Below, piece after piece: positions 40,364-49,612 of a stretch of 64,000 nt of DNA (the first letter of the stretch is position 1; every line of letters begins with the position of its first letter). This DNA comes from Lachnospiraceae bacterium UBA7086. Its GTDB lineage: Bacteria > Bacillota > Clostridia > Lachnospirales > Lachnospiraceae. The notes under the pieces were generated by a model that ran no database searches, had not been told where the DNA came from, and was given only the letters and a program-made list of their open reading frames with translations. Where the stretch lies: NCBI GenBank assembly GCA_002492525.1, contig DKZA01000040.1:5948-69947 (forward strand), given 5' to 3'. The translations under genes and the position numbers were made by a program.

Positions 40364-41384
40364 GAAGGGTGATGTCATCAGTAAACTTATTTTGGTACTG
40401 TTTGCGGCTATATTGCTTCTGATGGTGCTGGGGGGACGGCTTTTTACGGATATTGAGGAAGAGGCTTATGAGAGCGAGGAGACTGACCGGATTGTGGTAG
40501 GGGTGTCGCAGCTGGGAAGTGAGTCTGGGTGGCGGACGGCCAATACGGAGTCCGTGCAGAATGTTTTTACGAAGGACAACGGATACTTTCTGCTGTTTAA
40601 TAATGCCAGACAAAAGCAGGAGAATCAGATTAAGGCAATCCGCAGTTTTATTTCCCAACGGGTAGATTATATTGTGTTTGCACCGGTGGTGGAGACTGGC
40701 TGGGAAACAGTCCTGCAGGAGGCAAGGGAGGCAGGGATTCCGGTTATCCTTATGGACAGACAGGTGGATGTGACGGACAAAAGCCTCTATGTAACCTGTG
40801 TGGGGAGCGATTTTGTGGAGGAGGGTGAGCGGGCCGGCCGCTGGCTGGAAAAGGATCTTAGGAAACGCGGAATGGATAAGGAGACTGTCAACATCGTGGT
40901 CCTAAAGGGAACCGAGGGGTCTTCTTCCCAGATCGGACGCACGATCGGCTTTTCAGTAGTGGCGTCAAATCATAGTAATTGGAACATCCTGGAACAGGAA
41001 TACGCAGATTTCACTTCTGCCAAAGGCCGGGAAGTGATGGAGGTGTTTTTGAAAAAGCATCCGGACATTGATGTGGTAATATCTCAAAATGACGATATGA
41101 CCTTCGGGGCCATTGAGGCTATCAGGGATGCCGGTAAGACAGTGGGGATTGGCGGGGATATCACCATTATTTCCTTTGATGCTGTCAATACGGCACTGGA
41201 GATGGTGGCAGATGGGATTATCAATGTAGACATTGAGTGTAATCCGAATCAGGGAGAGTATCTGTCCCGGGTCATCGAGATGCTGGAGAACGGCGAGAAA
41301 GTAGAGAATCAATATTATGTGGAAGAAAATGTTTTTACGATAGAAAATGTGACAAGGGAACTGATAGAAGAAAGAAACTATTAG
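40356..41384 (+). CDS. Membrane-anchored periplasmic-binding-fold protein, sugar sensor component
   Basis: 342 residues from ATG 40356 (AGGAG 8 nt upstream). An uncleaved N-terminal helix (VISKLILVLFAAILLLMVLGG) carries a type-1 periplasmic-binding domain. It is clearly related to the transport binding protein at 44510: SGWRTANTESVQNVFTKDNGY against SGYRTANVKDLEAAFTEENGY, and GWETVLQEAREAGIPVILMDRQVD against GWDSVLQDAQDAGINVILFDRTID. With a kinase and regulator on either side it is best read as the ligand-binding subunit of a three-component sensor, not as a transporter part. The likely ligand is a pentose, such as L-arabinose, by context. Confidence 0.9.
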   Translation: MFKKGDVISKLILVLFAAILLLMVLGGRLFTDIEEEAYESEETDRIVVGVSQLGSESGWRTANTESVQNVFTKDNGYFLLFNNARQKQENQIKAIRSFISQRVDYIVFAPVVETGWETVLQEAREAGIPVILMDRQVDVTDKSLYVTCVGSDFVEEGERAGRWLEKDLRKRGMDKETVNIVVLKGTEGSSSQIGRTIGFSVVASNHSNWNILEQEYADFTSAKGREVMEVFLKKHPDIDVVISQNDDMTFGAIEAIRDAGKTVGIGGDITIISFDAVNTALEMVADGIINVDIECNPNQGEYLSRVIEMLENGEKVENQYYVEENVFTIENVTRELIEERNY

Positions 41385-41403
41385 CAGAAGGGAGATACGG
41401 GCT

Positions 41404-43026
41404 ATGCTCAAAATATTTCTGGTGGAGGATGAGAGTATTGTCAGGGAAGGGTTACGGGATGATATGCCGTGGCAGCAGTACGGCTACCAGTTTGTGGGAG
41501 AGGCCAGTGACGGGGAGATGGCTCTGCCGCTGATACAAAAGACCAGACCGGATGTTCTTTTGACGGATATTAAGATGCCGTTTATGGATGGACTGTCCCT
41601 GAGCCGTATTGTGCATCAGGAATTTCCGGAGATGAAGATCATCATCATCAGCGGCTATGATGATTTTGAGTATGCAAGGCAGGCGATTTCCGTGGGGGTG
41701 GAACAATATCTGCTAAAGCCCATTACCAGAGCGAATCTGCAAAAGGTGCTGACAGAGTTAAAGACGAAGATCGAATCGGAGAAAGAACAGAAACACTATC
41801 AGGAAAAATTCCGGGATGAATCACGGGAGTATGAACAGTTTTCACGCACGAACTTTTTTGTCAAGGTGTTTGAGGGACGTATGCCGGTGCAGGATATTTA
41901 TGAGGAAGCGGCGAAACTTTCTTTAAAGATCAACGCGCCCTGCTATAATATCCTGATGTTTAATCTATTGGAGAAGCGGGCCGGAGAGAATATGGGATTT
42001 GAGTCGGAAGATTTTGCCAGGAAGAGGGAGGAACTTCTGCATTACTTTGTACGGTATCCAGAGAACCTGGTTTTCCGCTGGAATGTAAACACGTATGGAG
42101 TGCTGATTAAAGGCAGTGTGGAACAGATGAAAGAACTGACGGACAGATATCTGGAGAACGTGGAGAGGATCTGCCGGCCCACGGAAGACATTGTAGACTG
42201 GTATGCAGCTGTGGGAGAGCCAGTGGAAAGGCTGAGTCTTCTGGCAGAGTGTTACAGCAAGGTCAATCATCTGTTTGCTTACCGTTTTCTGATGCCCCAT
42301 GTGCATATCTTTACCGAAGAAGTGACGTTGAGTTATATGCCGCAGGGAGGGGAGGGAAAGTTCAAGGATATTGATTCTTCCAAAATGGATCCGGAGCTGA
42401 TCCGGGATTTTCTGCTTCGTGGCAGCAGGGAGGATATACCGGAATTTGTGGACAGTTATCTGCTTGCCATCCGGGAGGCGCTGCAGTCGCGGATGTTCCA
42501 GAATTATCTGGTGCTTCATATCCACTTTGTAACACTTGCCTATGTGGAGTCCATTGGCGGCGATAAGGAAGAATTTATGGATAGTGTGGGCGACGGCCAG
42601 ATTCAGGATAATAACCTGACGGTAGAAGAGATTTCACCTTATATCCGGAACATGTTGGATAAGGCCATGGAATTACGTGACCGGGAATCTGATAACCAGA
42701 GCAGGCGTGTGCTTAAAAAAGCACTGGATTATATAGAAGAAAACTATTCCCAGGAATCTTTCTCCTTAAATGCAGTAGCAGGCGAAGTCAATGTCAGCGC
42801 TAATTATTTCAGTGCTATTTTCAGTCAGGCCATGCAGGTGACCTTTATTGAATATGTGACCCAAAAGAGAATGGAGAAAGCCAAAAAGCTTTTAAGACAG
42901 ACAGAGAAACATGCCGGCGATATTGCTCTGGAGGTGGGATATAAAGATCCCCATTATTTCAGCTTTGTCTTTAAAAAGACGCAAGGCTGTACGCCCAGGG
43001 AATATCGGGCCGGATTGAAATCCTAA
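41404..43026 (+). CDS. YesN-type response regulator (receiver plus AraC DNA-binding domain)
   Basis: 540 residues: receiver (1-120) with acidic pair EDE near residue 8, acceptor Asp in VLLTDIKMPFMDGL (about 56) and Lys in LLKPITRANLQ; a middle region (about 130-420) of unknown fold; and a C-terminal AraC domain (about 435-540: LNAVAGEVNVSANYFSAIFSQ and IALEVGYKDPHYFSFVFKKTQGCTPREYR). It probably activates the sugar importer operon starting at 44510. It starts 20 bp after the sensor protein gene and overlaps the convergent araR-like gene by 4 bp. Confidence 0.94.
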   Translation: MLKIFLVEDESIVREGLRDDMPWQQYGYQFVGEASDGEMALPLIQKTRPDVLLTDIKMPFMDGLSLSRIVHQEFPEMKIIIISGYDDFEYARQAISVGVEQYLLKPITRANLQKVLTELKTKIESEKEQKHYQEKFRDESREYEQFSRTNFFVKVFEGRMPVQDIYEEAAKLSLKINAPCYNILMFNLLEKRAGENMGFESEDFARKREELLHYFVRYPENLVFRWNVNTYGVLIKGSVEQMKELTDRYLENVERICRPTEDIVDWYAAVGEPVERLSLLAECYSKVNHLFAYRFLMPHVHIFTEEVTLSYMPQGGEGKFKDIDSSKMDPELIRDFLLRGSREDIPEFVDSYLLAIREALQSRMFQNYLVLHIHFVTLAYVESIGGDKEEFMDSVGDGQIQDNNLTVEEISPYIRNMLDKAMELRDRESDNQSRRVLKKALDYIEENYSQESFSLNAVAGEVNVSANYFSAIFSQAMQVTFIEYVTQKRMEKAKKLLRQTEKHAGDIALEVGYKDPHYFSFVFKKTQGCTPREYRAGLKS

Positions 43027-44105
43027 TTCCGGAAAGCGCTGTCGCTTTCCTTGTGTACGATTTCCCAGGGGATTTCCTGGGAAACTACAGAGATTCCCTG
43101 CAATTTCTGTATGATACAGTCCGCTACGCTCCTGCCCATCTCATGGGGCCGGTGAGTCAGTGTGGTGATACGGATTTTACTCAAGTCACTTAAGTAGCTG
43201 TTGTCGAAACAGACCACGGAGAGATCATGGGGAACCCGGATGTCTGCATAGGAGAGTTCCTTGATCAGCCAGTAGGCCACTTCGTCGTTGTAGCAGATGA
43301 CGGCGGAGCAGCCAACTAACTGCTCCTGGATAAATCTGGTGAGAAAACGGGTATCCTGTCGTTTGCGCAGGGCCTCGTTGTCTATGGTATTAAACCATCC
43401 TACGTGGCGGTCTCTCAGTTCGTAGCCAAGATCCCGCAGGCAGGCAGCTACGCCAAGATAACGTTCCGGTCCCTGCAGATCGTCCATTTTGAACAGACCG
43501 GCAATCTGTGTATGTCCTAAATCGATCAGATGTCTGGCCAACAGATAGCCACCATAATAATTGTCGTCCTTGATACAGATCTCATCGGGCAGGGCGCTGT
43601 AACGATTGTGTAAAAAGAGAAGGAAAGTTCCTTCTTTTTTAAATTTTTCATAAAGATCCAGATTGGGGGTGGGCAGGGCGCTTTTGGAGCCTTCTACAAT
43701 CATACCACGAGGCAGATTTTGCAGCAGGGTAAGAAGATGTTCTCTTTCCACAGATACATCATTATCCGTGGGATATATCTGTAGCTGATAGCCTTGAGAG
43801 GATAAGGTATTCTGGATATCGCTTAACAGGCTGGGATAGATATATTCCTGACCGCTGGCAACCAGGATGGGTATGATATTCTTCTCCGGAGCCGGGAGCA
43901 GGCCGGTTGCATACGAGCCGCTGCCCTGGCGGCTCGTAATGATGCCCTGATTACGCAGACATGTGAGCGCTGTTCTGACAGTCTGCCGGCTGACTTGATA
44001 TTGCGTACATAACTCGGCTTCGGTGGGCAGGGCAATGATTCCCTGCTGTAGGTTCTTTGTAATCTGTTCTGTAAGTAGTTTCGTAAGCGTTTCGTACTTG
44101 TTCAT
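43023..44105 (-). CDS. araR: AraR-type repressor (GntR DNA-binding domain with LacI-type sugar domain)
   Basis: 360 residues, the size of B. subtilis AraR. The N-terminal GntR winged helix (1-68: TLTKLLTEQITKNLQQGIIALPTEAELCTQYQVSRQTVRTALTCLRNQGII split by its usual turns) is joined to a PBP1-like effector domain (IPILVASGQEYIYPSLLSDI to DLSVVCFDNSYLSDL and MGRSVADCIIQKL). This hybrid build is the AraR signature; it should release DNA on binding L-arabinose. It lies divergent from the importer and upstream of araA-araD. I could not point to a clean AraR box. Symbol given by family and context. Confidence 0.85.
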   Translation of the reverse strand: MNKYETLTKLLTEQITKNLQQGIIALPTEAELCTQYQVSRQTVRTALTCLRNQGIITSRQGSGSYATGLLPAPEKNIIPILVASGQEYIYPSLLSDIQNTLSSQGYQLQIYPTDNDVSVEREHLLTLLQNLPRGMIVEGSKSALPTPNLDLYEKFKKEGTFLLFLHNRYSALPDEICIKDDNYYGGYLLARHLIDLGHTQIAGLFKMDDLQGPERYLGVAACLRDLGYELRDRHVGWFNTIDNEALRKRQDTRFLTRFIQEQLVGCSAVICYNDEVAYWLIKELSYADIRVPHDLSVVCFDNSYLSDLSKIRITTLTHRPHEMGRSVADCIIQKLQGISVVSQEIPWEIVHKESDSAFRN

Positions 44106-44509
44106 GATAGAAAATCCTCTTTTTGTTCATTGTTTGTTCATAAACTATACAATATTTATTCATAAAAGAATCCGTAATCGGAAAAAAATATAACCTTCCG
44201 TCAGAATATGACAACTTTCACAGTATATCGTGAGGGGTTAGTATAACCTATTTTATGGTAAAAATCAATAAATTTTAAACAAAATCGTAAAAAAACCCCG
44301 TGTATTTTAAAATTTGTACTGGAATATTTTGACATGAATGAAATTTGTATTGTTGAACTCACCCAAAATCAAAAAATGCGATTTTTTAGTGTTGAAGAGG
44401 AGGATTTGTTTTGCTAAAGTAGTCTCAGGAACAAGAAGTCACAAAGATTTCCGGTTCCGGCAACATATTTAATTCTTCAGAATGAAAATGAAAGGGAGGA
44501 ATTTAAGTG
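44106..44509. other. Divergent control region between the araR-like gene and the sugar-binding protein
   Basis: About 400 bp of AT-rich, non-coding DNA. Repeated TTTGTTCA copies (44124-44139) lie near the repressor start, and ATTTGTAC (44311) and ATTTGTAT (44343) resemble AraR half-sites, but no complete palindrome is seen. AAAAAATGCGATTTTTT (44371-44387) is a short hairpin. A long leader probably precedes the start at 44510. The exact promoter is unresolved. Confidence 0.4.
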
Positions 44510-45595
44510 ATGAAGAAGAAATTAGCAGTTTTACTTGCAGGCGCCATGGTAATGGCAAGTCTTGTAGGATGTGGCGGAAGCGAAGCTCCGGCTGAACCCG
44601 CAGCAGCACCCGCAGCAACAGAAGAACCCGCAGCAGAGGAGCCGGCGGCAGAAGAGCCCGCAGCAGAGGAGCCTGCAGCAGAAGAGCCCGCAGCAGATGC
44701 ACCTGCAGCAAGCGGTGAGTTAATTAAAGTTGGTATTATCAATAACGATCCTAACGAGTCCGGTTATCGTACAGCTAACGTAAAGGACTTAGAGGCAGCT
44801 TTCACAGAAGAGAATGGTTATGATGCTTCTTTCGCATACAGCCTTAAGAACGATGAGCAGGTTGCAGCAGCTCAGAAGTTCATCCAGGACGGCGTTGACT
44901 ATCTGCTTCTCTCCGCAGCTGATGTATCTGGTTGGGATTCCGTATTACAGGATGCTCAGGATGCTGGTATCAATGTAATCCTTTTCGACCGTACAATCGA
45001 TGCAGATGAGAGCCTCTATGTAGCTTCTATCGTATCCGATATGGACAAAGAGGGTGAGACCGCTGTTAACTGGTTGAAAGAGCAGGGTCTTAGCGAGTAC
45101 AACATCATCCACCTTCAGGGTGTTATGGGTTCCGCAGCTCAGGTTGGACGTTCTGGCGCGCTTGACGCAGCAGTTGCATCCGATGGCTGGAAACTTGTTA
45201 CACAGCAGACCGCTGAGTGGAACGCTGAGAAAGCACAGCAGATTGTACAGTCCGTTATCGACTCTGGTGAGTCCTTCAATGTAATCTATGCTGAGAACGA
45301 TGATATGGCTAAGGGCGCTGTAGCAGCACTTGACAAAGCTAACATCTCTCACGGCGTAGGCAAAGACGTTATCGTAATGGGCTTTGACTGCAACAAGTGG
45401 GCACTCGAAGAGTTGCTTGCAGGCAACTGGAACTACGATGGACAGTGTAATCCTTTCCAGGCTTCTTACATCGATGAGATCATCAAGACTCTTGAGTCCG
45501 GCGGTACCATCTCTGAGAAGACAATCATCATGGATGAGAAGGGCTTCGACGCTACAACCATCACACAGGAAGATGTAGATAACTACGGTATCTAA
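44510..45595 (+). CDS. Sugar ABC transporter substrate-binding lipoprotein (YtfQ/arabinose-like)
   Basis: About 361 residues from ATG 44510 (GGGAGGA 9 nt upstream; GTG 44507 in frame is less likely). The signal peptide ends in the lipobox LVGC, followed by an Ala/Glu/Pro repeat linker (six 5-residue units) and a type-1 periplasmic-binding domain (IKVGIINNDPNESGYRTAN onward). It resembles the YtfQ galactofuranose binder and other pentose/furanose binders. Codon use is strongly biased toward C-ending codons, as in very highly expressed genes. A terminator-like hairpin follows, so it is made in excess over the ATPase and permeases downstream. Confidence 0.92.
   Translation: MKKKLAVLLAGAMVMASLVGCGGSEAPAEPAAAPAATEEPAAEEPAAEEPAAEEPAAEEPAADAPAASGELIKVGIINNDPNESGYRTANVKDLEAAFTEENGYDASFAYSLKNDEQVAAAQKFIQDGVDYLLLSAADVSGWDSVLQDAQDAGINVILFDRTIDADESLYVASIVSDMDKEGETAVNWLKEQGLSEYNIIHLQGVMGSAAQVGRSGALDAAVASDGWKLVTQQTAEWNAEKAQQIVQSVIDSGESFNVIYAENDDMAKGAVAALDKANISHGVGKDVIVMGFDCNKWALEELLAGNWNYDGQCNPFQASYIDEIIKTLESGGTISEKTIIMDEKGFDATTITQEDVDNYGI
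44621..44710 (+). repeat. 15-bp tandem repeat coding an Ala/Glu/Pro linker
   Basis: Six 15-bp units of the type GAAGAGCCCGCAGCA encode the repeated EEPAA linker just after the lipobox of the sugar-binding lipoprotein. Length variation between strains would change the tether. Confidence 0.9.
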
Positions 45596-45650
45596 TCTGA
45601 GGAAAAAGATTTACAAAAAGCGATTTAGATAGTAAAATTAAGTAAGAATT

Positions 45651-45700
45651 AGCGCGGCGCAGCAAATGTGAATATTCATAGGCCTGCACCGCGCTTTTTT
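45651..45700 (+). terminator. Partial terminator between binding protein and ATPase genes
   Basis: Stem AGCGCGGCGCAG / CTGCACCGCGCT (one mismatch) followed by TTTTTT (45695-45700). It sits inside the operon, so it should allow some read-through. Confidence 0.85.
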
Positions 45701-45736
45701 CACAAAAACTATAACTATTGGGAGGTGAACCTGGGA

Positions 45737-47251
45737 GTGGAAGACAATATTGTATTGAAAATGAGAAATATCCACAAGATCTTCCCCGGAGTACGCGCCC
45801 TGCAGGGTGTGGACTTTACTCTGCGTAAAGGTGAAATTCATGCGCTTATGGGTGAGAACGGTGCCGGGAAATCAACACTGATCAAGGTTTTGACCGGTGT
45901 TTACGGCAAGGAGGAAGGTGAGATCTTTCTCGAAGGTAATGAGGGGGCAGTCACGATCCACTCGCCTCAGGACGCACAGAAGATGGGAATCAGTACCGTG
46001 TATCAGGAGATTACGCTCTGCCCGAATCTTTCTGTTGCGGAGAACATGTTTATCGGTCGTACCGCAGGGACGGTGCAGAACTGGAAAAAGATGAATACGG
46101 ACACCGAGAAGATTTTACAGTCGTTAGATATTCCGGCGAAGCCGACACAGCAGCTGGAAAGCTGTTCTATTGCGGTGCAGCAGATGATCGCTATTGCGCG
46201 TGCGGTGGATATGGATTGTAAAGTATTGATTCTGGATGAGCCGACTTCATCCCTGGATGAGCAGGAAGTTGCCAAGCTGTTTAAATTGATGCGGGATCTT
46301 CGTTCCAGAGGTGTCGGCATCATTTTCGTTACCCATTTCCTGGATCAGGTCTATGAAGTGTGTGACAGAATCACGGTTATGAGAGATGGTAAACTGGTGG
46401 GCGAGTATGAGATCAAGGATCTGCCTCGTGTCCAGTTGGTGTCTAAGATGCTTGGTAAAGAATTGGATGACTTGTCCGATATCAAGGGTGACCAGCAGGC
46501 ATTTAAGAAAGAAGAAGGCGCGGTTCCTGTATTTGAGGCCGAGAACCTTGCAAGTGATGCGGGTATCAAACCCTTTGATTTCCATATCGATAAAGGTGAA
46601 GTCAATGGCTTTACCGGTCTGCTTGGTTCCGGACGAAGCGAATGTGTGCGTGCTATCTTTGGCGCCGATCATGTGACCAGCGGAAGCGTTAAAGTAAAAG
46701 GTAAGAGCGTCAAGATTTCCAAGCCGATCGATGCGATGAAGAATGGTATCGCATATCTGCCTGAGGATCGTAAGATGGACGGTATCGTTGGCGATCTTTC
46801 CGTGCGTGATAATATTATCCTGGCACAGCAGGTTCTGAAAGGATTCTTTAAGCCTTTCTCCAAAGCGGAAGCCAATAAGGTTGCGGATGAATATATCAAA
46901 CTGTTAAATATCAAGACCGCGTCCAAGGATACGCCGATTAAATCGCTTTCCGGCGGTAATCAGCAGAAGGTTATCCTGGCACGCTGGCTCTTTACCCATC
47001 CTGAGTATCTGATTCTTGACGAGCCCACCAGAGGTATCGACGTGGGTACGAAGGTAGATATCCAGAAACTTGTCTTAAAGCTGGCATCGGAGGGTATGAG
47101 CGTTACTTTCATCTCTTCCGAACTGGATGAGATGCTGCGTACCTGTTCGCGTCTGGTTGTTATGCGCGACCGTAAGATGGTAGGCGAACTGACAGGAGAA
47201 GATCTGAACCAGAAGACGGTTATGAGTACGATCGCAGGAGGTGATAAATAA
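45737..47251 (+). CDS. Sugar ABC transporter ATPase with two nucleotide-binding domains (RbsA/YtfR/AraG type)
   Basis: 505 residues from GTG 45737, with GGGAGGTGA 8 nt upstream; the frame from 45668 reads through the terminator and is rejected. The first ABC domain has Walker A GENGAGKST, Q-loop and Walker B ILDEPTSSLDE; the second has degenerate Walker A GLLGSGRSE, signature LSGGNQQKV and Walker B ILDEPTRGIDVG. This asymmetric tandem is typical of monosaccharide (CUT2) importers. It energises the two permeases that follow; its stop overlaps the next start (TAATG). Confidence 0.95.
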   Translation: MEDNIVLKMRNIHKIFPGVRALQGVDFTLRKGEIHALMGENGAGKSTLIKVLTGVYGKEEGEIFLEGNEGAVTIHSPQDAQKMGISTVYQEITLCPNLSVAENMFIGRTAGTVQNWKKMNTDTEKILQSLDIPAKPTQQLESCSIAVQQMIAIARAVDMDCKVLILDEPTSSLDEQEVAKLFKLMRDLRSRGVGIIFVTHFLDQVYEVCDRITVMRDGKLVGEYEIKDLPRVQLVSKMLGKELDDLSDIKGDQQAFKKEEGAVPVFEAENLASDAGIKPFDFHIDKGEVNGFTGLLGSGRSECVRAIFGADHVTSGSVKVKGKSVKISKPIDAMKNGIAYLPEDRKMDGIVGDLSVRDNIILAQQVLKGFFKPFSKAEANKVADEYIKLLNIKTASKDTPIKSLSGGNQQKVILARWLFTHPEYLILDEPTRGIDVGTKVDIQKLVLKLASEGMSVTFISSELDEMLRTCSRLVVMRDRKMVGELTGEDLNQKTVMSTIAGGDK

Positions 47252-48342
47252 TGGGAAAAGGGGAAACGGTGAAAGCCAATAATACCAATTTTTTAATGAA
47301 ACTGGTTAGAAACCAGTGCTTTATCCCGCTGGCGGCACTCTTACTGTTGGTGGTGATCAATCTGGTCGCAGATCCCGGATTCTTTAAGATTTCACTGGGA
47401 TATAATGCGGCAGGCAATCCGGTTCTGTCCGGCTTCCTGATTACAATCTTAGACAGCGGTTCGGAACTTGCCATTCTGGCAATTGGAATGACCCTGGTAA
47501 CGGCGGCTTCCGGTGGTCAGGATATCAGTGTGGGCGCGGCGGTTGCCATTGCGGGCAGTGTTCTTTTGCGTGTGCTGTGCGGTGAAAATTCCCGTCCGGA
47601 GACATTGCAGGCTCCCATCATTGTAGCATTTCTGGTAAGCTGTGTGGTGGCGATGCTGTTTGGCGCTTTTAACGGTGTGCTGGTGGCTTATTTTAAGATT
47701 CAGCCCATGATCGCGACCCTGATTCTGTTTACGGCAGGACGTTCCATCGCGGCATGGATCAACAACAATGAGCTGCCGGTTATCAGCGATCCCAGCTTTA
47801 AATATTACGGAGAATTTATACCGGGTATACCGATTCCGACACCGGTATTCATTGCAGCTATCTGTATTATTATCATTGGTATTGTATTGAAAGTGACTAA
47901 TTTAAGAATTTATACACAGGCGGTTGGTATCAACCAGAGTTCCTCCAGACTGAACGGTTTAAATCCGGCTTTGATCAAGGTATTGGCTTTTGTAATCCTT
48001 GGTCTGTGTGTGGCAGTGGTAGGTTTGATCAAGGTAAGCCGTATCTCTTCCATCAACTATTCCGTTATTGCAAAGGATATTGAGATGGACGCCATTCTGG
48101 CGGTTGCCCTTGGCGGTAATGCGTTAAGCGGCGGTAAGTTCAATATGACGGCTTCCATTATTGGTGCTTATGTAATTCAGTTCCTGACGACCACACTGTA
48201 TAAGTTCCAGGTGCAGTCGGATGCGCTCCCGGCGTATAAGGCTGTTGTGGTCATCGTTCTGGTGGTAGTCAGTGCACCTACTGTGAGAGAGTATTTCTCC
48301 TCCCTCACCAAGAAACTGAAACTGAGTAAGGAGGTGGCATAA
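47251..48342 (+). CDS. Sugar ABC transporter permease 1 (YtfT/RbsC type)
   Basis: 363-residue CUT2 permease with about ten hydrophobic segments. GMTLVTAASGGQDISVGAAVAIAGSV and GLNPALIKVLAFVILG are family blocks, and ALGGNALSGGKFNMTASIIGAYVIQ lies near the end. AGGAGGTGA is contained within the end of the ATPase gene. It forms a heterodimeric channel with the next gene, as in E. coli YtfT-YjfF. Confidence 0.94.
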   Translation: MGKGETVKANNTNFLMKLVRNQCFIPLAALLLLVVINLVADPGFFKISLGYNAAGNPVLSGFLITILDSGSELAILAIGMTLVTAASGGQDISVGAAVAIAGSVLLRVLCGENSRPETLQAPIIVAFLVSCVVAMLFGAFNGVLVAYFKIQPMIATLILFTAGRSIAAWINNNELPVISDPSFKYYGEFIPGIPIPTPVFIAAICIIIIGIVLKVTNLRIYTQAVGINQSSSRLNGLNPALIKVLAFVILGLCVAVVGLIKVSRISSINYSVIAKDIEMDAILAVALGGNALSGGKFNMTASIIGAYVIQFLTTTLYKFQVQSDALPAYKAVVVIVLVVVSAPTVREYFSSLTKKLKLSKEVA

Positions 48343-48344
48343 GT

Positions 48345-49418
48345 ATGGCTAAGACAGATAAGAAAGCAGCGCCGGCAGGCAAAGGGTTTGCCAGTAAGCT
48401 ACTGAATGTCAGTGACACGAACTTACTCCTCGGCATTACAATTATTGTGTTCTTCCTGATGTATATTGGCGCTATTGTATTTCAGGGATCTGGTTTCTTA
48501 AAACCGCAGACATTCTTTAACATCTTGAATAATAATGCAGCACTGATCATTCTGGCGTGCGGCCTGAGCCTTGTAATGATCACCGGCGGAATCGATATTT
48601 CCGTGGGCGGTATTACGGCACTGATCAGTATGTGCTGTGCTGTGTATCTTGATTATAAGGGTGGTAATGTTTATGTATCTGTACTGATTGCACTGGCGAT
48701 CGGTCTGGCGTTTGGCCTCTTTCAGGGCTTTTTGGTGGCCTATTTGGATATTCAGCCTTTCATCGTAACGCTGGCAGGTATGTTCTTTGCAAGAGGTATG
48801 ACCACCATTGTAAATACCAAGCCTTTTAATGTAGAGAATGAGGCGTTTAAAGCACTGAAGATGACACGTATCATCATACCCGGTATGGGTTCCGTGAATA
48901 AAAAGGGTGTATATATCAATGCGTACATAGAAATCGGCGTGGTTGTTGCGCTCCTCGTAGTGATCGTTATGTTCTGTCTGCTCAGATGGACTAAGCTTGG
49001 CCGTTCCTTCTATGCGGTGGGCGGTAATATGCAGAGTGCCCTGATGCTTGGTATCAATGTGAAGAGAACAAAGTTCATCTCTCACGTGATCTGCGGTCTT
49101 CTGGCAGGAATCGGCGGTTTCGTCTACTTCCTGCATGTGGGTTCCGGTTCTGCATCCCATGCGTCCGGTGCCGAGATGGACGCGATTGCTTCTTCCATTA
49201 TCGGCGGTACGATGCTGACGGGTGGTGTGGGTAATATTGTCGGTACCTTCTTCGGCGTGTTATCCCTGAGCACGATTCAGAATATTGTGTCTTCTGCAGG
49301 TTTTGACGAAGCATGGTGGACGGGTATTACAAGAGCGGTTATGCTCTGCCTGTTCCTGGTAGTCCAGAGCGTGGTTATGTCTGCGAGGAAGAAGAGAATG
49401 GCGGAAGCCAAAAATTAA
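48345..49418 (+). CDS. Sugar ABC transporter permease 2 (YjfF/RbsC type)
   Basis: 357-residue CUT2 permease, 2 nt after its partner. LSLVMITGGIDISVGGITALISM, QPFIVTLAGMFFARGMTTIV and SSIIGGTMLTGGVGNIVGTFFGVL are typical. Having two distinct permeases and a YtfQ-like binder fits the galactofuranose/arabinofuranose-type (YtfQRT-YjfF) arrangement; the arabinose genes nearby favour L-arabinose or its furanose form as substrate. The substrate is inferred, not proven. Confidence 0.94.
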   Translation: MAKTDKKAAPAGKGFASKLLNVSDTNLLLGITIIVFFLMYIGAIVFQGSGFLKPQTFFNILNNNAALIILACGLSLVMITGGIDISVGGITALISMCCAVYLDYKGGNVYVSVLIALAIGLAFGLFQGFLVAYLDIQPFIVTLAGMFFARGMTTIVNTKPFNVENEAFKALKMTRIIIPGMGSVNKKGVYINAYIEIGVVVALLVVIVMFCLLRWTKLGRSFYAVGGNMQSALMLGINVKRTKFISHVICGLLAGIGGFVYFLHVGSGSASHASGAEMDAIASSIIGGTMLTGGVGNIVGTFFGVLSLSTIQNIVSSAGFDEAWWTGITRAVMLCLFLVVQSVVMSARKKRMAEAKN

Positions 49419-49439
49419 TTTTTCATACATAAATACAAG

Positions 49440-49480
49440 CTGCCGGATCGGTGATATCCATTGCCGGCCGGCAGTTTTTT
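49440..49480 (+). terminator. Terminator of the sugar importer operon
   Basis: Stem CTGCCGG / CCGGCAG with extra internal CGG/CCG pairing, followed by TTTTTT (49475-49480). Confidence 0.88.
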
Positions 49481-49612
49481 ATCAAAATGCATCTGCCGGA
49501 TGATAGGAAATAGGAATAAAGCAGGTCTATCCTTATATCTGAAAGTGTGATATGATTGATATAGCTATTTAGGGGTTTCGGATAACAACAGATAGAAAGG
49601 AAGGACCTTAGG

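Noticed and set aside
48498..49160. 220-codon reverse-strand ORF
   Set aside because: It is antisense to a clear CUT2 permease gene, with no ribosome site and a His/Thr-rich shadow composition.
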